A DNA stretch of 64,000 nt from Deinococcus sonorensis KR-87 (GTDB lineage: Bacteria > Deinococcota > Deinococci > Deinococcales > Deinococcaceae), in assembly GCF_040256395.1 (NCBI RefSeq), contig NZ_CP158297.1:1-64000 (forward strand), read 5' to 3'. Shown one piece after another: positions 62,198-64,000 of this stretch. The notes beneath the pieces were generated by a model. The model was not told where the DNA came from. It did not search any database and was given only the letters and a program-made list of their open reading frames with translations. The translations under genes were made by a program, and so were the position numbers. Numbering within the stretch: the first letter of the stretch is position 1; each line of letters begins with the position of its first letter.

Positions 62198-63244
62198 TCA
62201 GAACGTCGTGTCGTGGCCGGGCTGCGGTTGAAATTGTTTCGGCAGCTGACTGGTCAGCACCGCAAAGTCCTTCACCGCGCCGGACCGGTACGTGCCGCTG
62301 AAGACGCCGAGGTACAGGGCGTTCGCCTGACCGGGCTGCGTGTGGAGCACCTGCGCCGGGTTTCCGCGGCCCTGGGCACCGGTCGCCACCGTCAACGTCA
62401 CGGCCGGGACCTGCAGCGAGAGTTTCCCATCCGGGCCGACCGGCGCCGCGGCGACGAACGACTGCCGCGTTCCGTCCGCCCCCTTGACGATCGCCGCGGC
62501 GACGACCACCCGGCCCGCCAGGTCCGGTCGGGTGCTGGTGAGGGTCGCGGTGGCGCCGGTGTAGGCCGGCAGCGTGGCCAGGGGACCCACCCACCCGAGG
62601 GCCGCTTCCCGGTACCACTGGGCAAAGTTCTGCTGGCCAGAGGGCGGTTTGACCTGCACCACGGCGCCGCCCAGCGTGATGTTCAAAGCGTCCCAGCCGC
62701 TGATGCGGACGGGGACGTTGTCCCGCAGCGCCTGGTCCAGCAGGCTGTTGAGGAACAGCACCGGCTGGCCGTCCGCCTGGCGCACGTTGTAGGGCGTGAT
62801 GGGGAGCTGGAGGGCGTGCCCGTCGGGCAGCTGCACCCGCAGCGCCGCGGCGGAGAGGTTGACCGTCGCGCCACTGTGCTCGAGCTCGTCGATCAACGCG
62901 TCCCGTGGGGACTGCAGGTAGGTGTGGCCGGTCAGTTGGCTGGGGATCTGAGCGTCACTGCGGCTGAGGCTGGTGAGGCCCAACGTGACCGCCAGGGTGG
63001 TCAGGGCCGTCATTCGGATGAGCGTGGGCATGCGGTACACTCCGTTCATTCCTGCACAGACCCGCACGGGCGGTCCGAGTTCGGCGAGCGCGCGGCGCTC
63101 GGCTTCCCCGGCCGGCACGCCGAAGGCCTGCAGGTGGCAGCTGCGTTCGAGCACGTGCTCTTCGAGTTCATCGCGGATCGCCTGGCGTTGGGGCTGAGAG
63201 AGGCCCCAGGTCGCGCGGCGCAGGTAGCGTTCCAGTTCGGTCAT
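62198..63244 (-). CDS. Permease-prefix-domain protein coupled to PadR
   Basis: 348 residues. ATG 63244 (MTELERYLRRATWGL) overlaps the padR stop by four bases. Residues 1-70 are a permease prefix/DUF1700-type helical domain (QRQAIRDELEEHVLERSCHL); such domains precede FtsX-like permeases or follow PadR regulators. A single hydrophobic helix (MTALTTLAVTLGLTSLS, about 78-96) follows, then about 250 residues of beta-rich, probably extracytoplasmic sequence (LPITPYNVRQADGQPVLFLNSLLDQALRDNVPVRISGWDAL) of no recognised family. The prefix often controls the activity of its partner in response to PadR ligands. Function open. Confidence 0.82.
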   Translation of the reverse strand: MTELERYLRRATWGLSQPQRQAIRDELEEHVLERSCHLQAFGVPAGEAERRALAELGPPVRVCAGMNGVYRMPTLIRMTALTTLAVTLGLTSLSRSDAQIPSQLTGHTYLQSPRDALIDELEHSGATVNLSAAALRVQLPDGHALQLPITPYNVRQADGQPVLFLNSLLDQALRDNVPVRISGWDALNITLGGAVVQVKPPSGQQNFAQWYREAALGWVGPLATLPAYTGATATLTSTRPDLAGRVVVAAAIVKGADGTRQSFVAAAPVGPDGKLSLQVPAVTLTVATGAQGRGNPAQVLHTQPGQANALYLGVFSGTYRSGAVKDFAVLTSQLPKQFQPQPGHDTTF

Positions 63245-63567
63245 GGCTGGGGACCCAGGGCGTCGAGGGCGTTGCGGAAGGTGCGCCACTCGTCGCGTTT
63301 CTTCTGAAGGACTTCGCGGCCTTTGGCGGTGATCTGGTAATAACGGCGGGGTTTGCCGTTGCGGCCGGGTTCGCGCTCCTCGGTGGTGAGGAGGCCCTCC
63401 TGGGTGAGGCGATGGAGGGCTGGGTACAGGCTGCCTTCTTTGAAGTCGAAGTAGCCTTCACTGCGGAGTTTGGTGTCCTGGATGATGCGGAAGCCGTACA
63501 GGGCGTCGTGTTCGAGGACGGTCAGGAGGATCAGGTCGAGGTTGCCACGCAGCTGGTCTGGATTCAT
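63241..63567 (-). CDS. PadR-family transcriptional regulator
   Basis: 108 residues (MNPDQLRGNLDLILLTVLEHD), the short PadR form. Winged helix: DALYGFRIIQDTKLRSEGYFDFKEGSLYPALHRLTQEGLLTTEEREPGRNGKPRRYYQITAKGREVL, the standard PadR signature. Co-translated with the permease-prefix gene. AAAGG precedes the start by 7 bases. It probably represses its own promoter (63640-63668) and that of the secreted-protein gene at 60605, which share the same motif. Confidence 0.92.
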   Translation of the reverse strand: MNPDQLRGNLDLILLTVLEHDALYGFRIIQDTKLRSEGYFDFKEGSLYPALHRLTQEGLLTTEEREPGRNGKPRRYYQITAKGREVLQKKRDEWRTFRNALDALGPQP

Positions 63568-63625
63568 GTGGGCCTTTCTGGGTCGTGGGCGTCCGAGCGT
63601 CCTCGTCGTTGCCGACCATACCTAG

Positions 63626-63668
63626 CTAAGTCTGTCTACATAGTGCGGCTGGGTATCATGGATGTCAA
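63626..63668 (-). promoter_or_regulatory. padR promoter and operator
   Basis: Minus strand: TTGACA (63663-63668), 17 bases, CACTAT (63640-63645). Downstream sequence repeats TAGACAGACTTAG. Near-identical in layout to the promoter at 61028-61064. Confidence 0.75.
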
Positions 63669-63928
63669 GCGTGCTGGAGCGCAGCAACCTGGGCCCACCC
63701 CCTGAGTGGACCAGCGCTGATGGCAACCCCACCGACCGGTCCGGCGCAGCGCACTCCACACCGCGTCATCACGGAACCGAGGAGCGGCCGACACATCGCA
63801 CGGTCCGGTGCACCAGACCGCGCCCGAACTCCACCCGGGACAGACCAGCAGGCAAAGATGACCGCCGCATAAGGTCCACACGTGCATCTGCCATTCCAGG
63901 GGCCTCAGCCTTGACCGCCCGCCCCTCC
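63669..63928. other. Intergenic space
   Basis: 260 bases between the padR promoter and the start of a possible gene that leaves the window. No coding region recognised. Confidence 0.4.
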
Positions 63929-64000
63929 ATGCCTGAACTCAGCCTGAACGTCACCTCCGAAGCGCACGGCTGCGGCGCAGTGCTGCGCGGACCCTCGCAA
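63929..64000 (+). CDS. N-terminal start of a gene cut by the window edge
   Basis: ATG at 63929 opens MPELSLNVTSEAHGCGAVLRGPSQ, which runs to the right edge without a stop. An in-frame TTG at 63911 is an alternative start. The sequence is too short to name a family. No ribosome-binding site is clear. Confidence 0.35.
   Translation, partial: MPELSLNVTSEAHGCGAVLRGPSQ

Overview
The window looks like a piece of a Deinococcus genome (Deinococcota). The support is convergent rather than a single marker: very high GC; many start codons sitting 5-9 bases behind a TANNNT-type -10 box (leaderless genes, for example at 9803, 15264, 37452 and 51263); a UvrA2-type excision ABC ATPase lacking the UvrB-binding domain; paired light/redox-type histidine kinases with single-domain response regulators; DUF4388/roadblock/MglA-like GTPase genes; and a microbial rhodopsin with its retinal-forming Blh enzyme. 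The high share of broken genes and regulator-plus-transporter cassettes suggests an accessory replicon or a flexible region, but that is inference.

Layout. 0-1.1 kb: end of a membrane protein, then a decayed histidine kinase. 1.2-3.5 kb: minus-strand operon DUF4388 -> MglA-like GTPase -> roadblock protein -> a possible V4R-like protein. 3.7-15.3 kb: signalling block with a GAF-PAS protein whose GGDEF and EAL domains have both lost their catalytic residues, a GNAT acetyltransferase, two kinase/response-regulator pairs transcribed divergently, an intact-looking membrane GGDEF-EAL protein and a quinone oxidoreductase. 15.3-18.3 kb: remnant of a CorA gene, then a small protein, a rhodopsin and blh. 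18.3-21.1 kb: TetR-controlled SDR and DHA2 efflux pump, with the same operator before tetR and before the SDR. 21.3-22.3 kb: corA broken by one base. 22.5-26.3 kb: marR divergent from a DHA2 exporter that carries about 560 extra residues of tandem repeats between its last two membrane helices; this is the most unusual gene here. 26.7-31.4 kb: ArsR-like regulator and GNAT, DeoR regulator and YbjJ-type MFS. 31.7-37.4 kb: large surface lipoprotein, frameshifted zinc-ribbon gene, 1056-residue STAND ATPase with TPR and a C-terminal winged-helix/BTAD part. 38.0-41.7 kb: uvrA2 with a one-base frameshift and an amine oxidase with an in-frame stop. 42.3-53.8 kb: TspO-like protein, two membrane diguanylate cyclases, amidase with its GatC-like partner, flavin monooxygenase, GH43 glycosidase, SDR plus DAO-type oxidase. 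53.9-54.4 kb: decayed P-loop kinase. 55.2-59.8 kb: ECF sigma factor, short membrane anti-sigma candidate, RseB-like protein, DUF1800, Tat-exported DUF1501 and a CxxCH/EF-hand protein in one tight operon. 60.6-63.6 kb: PadR regulator, permease-prefix protein and a small secreted protein, tied together by near-identical promoters.

How the genes work together. Three transporter/regulator cassettes (TetR, MarR, probably DeoR) have visible operator-promoter overlap. The PadR unit appears to control its own operon and a secreted protein 2.7 kb away. The sigma-factor operon resembles an envelope-stress circuit wired to a DUF1800/DUF1501 export pair. Several genes between 21 and 41 kb are broken by exactly one base or one codon change, which may be real decay or assembly error; each site is given so that it can be checked. 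I saw no rRNA, tRNA, CRISPR array or complete insertion sequence.
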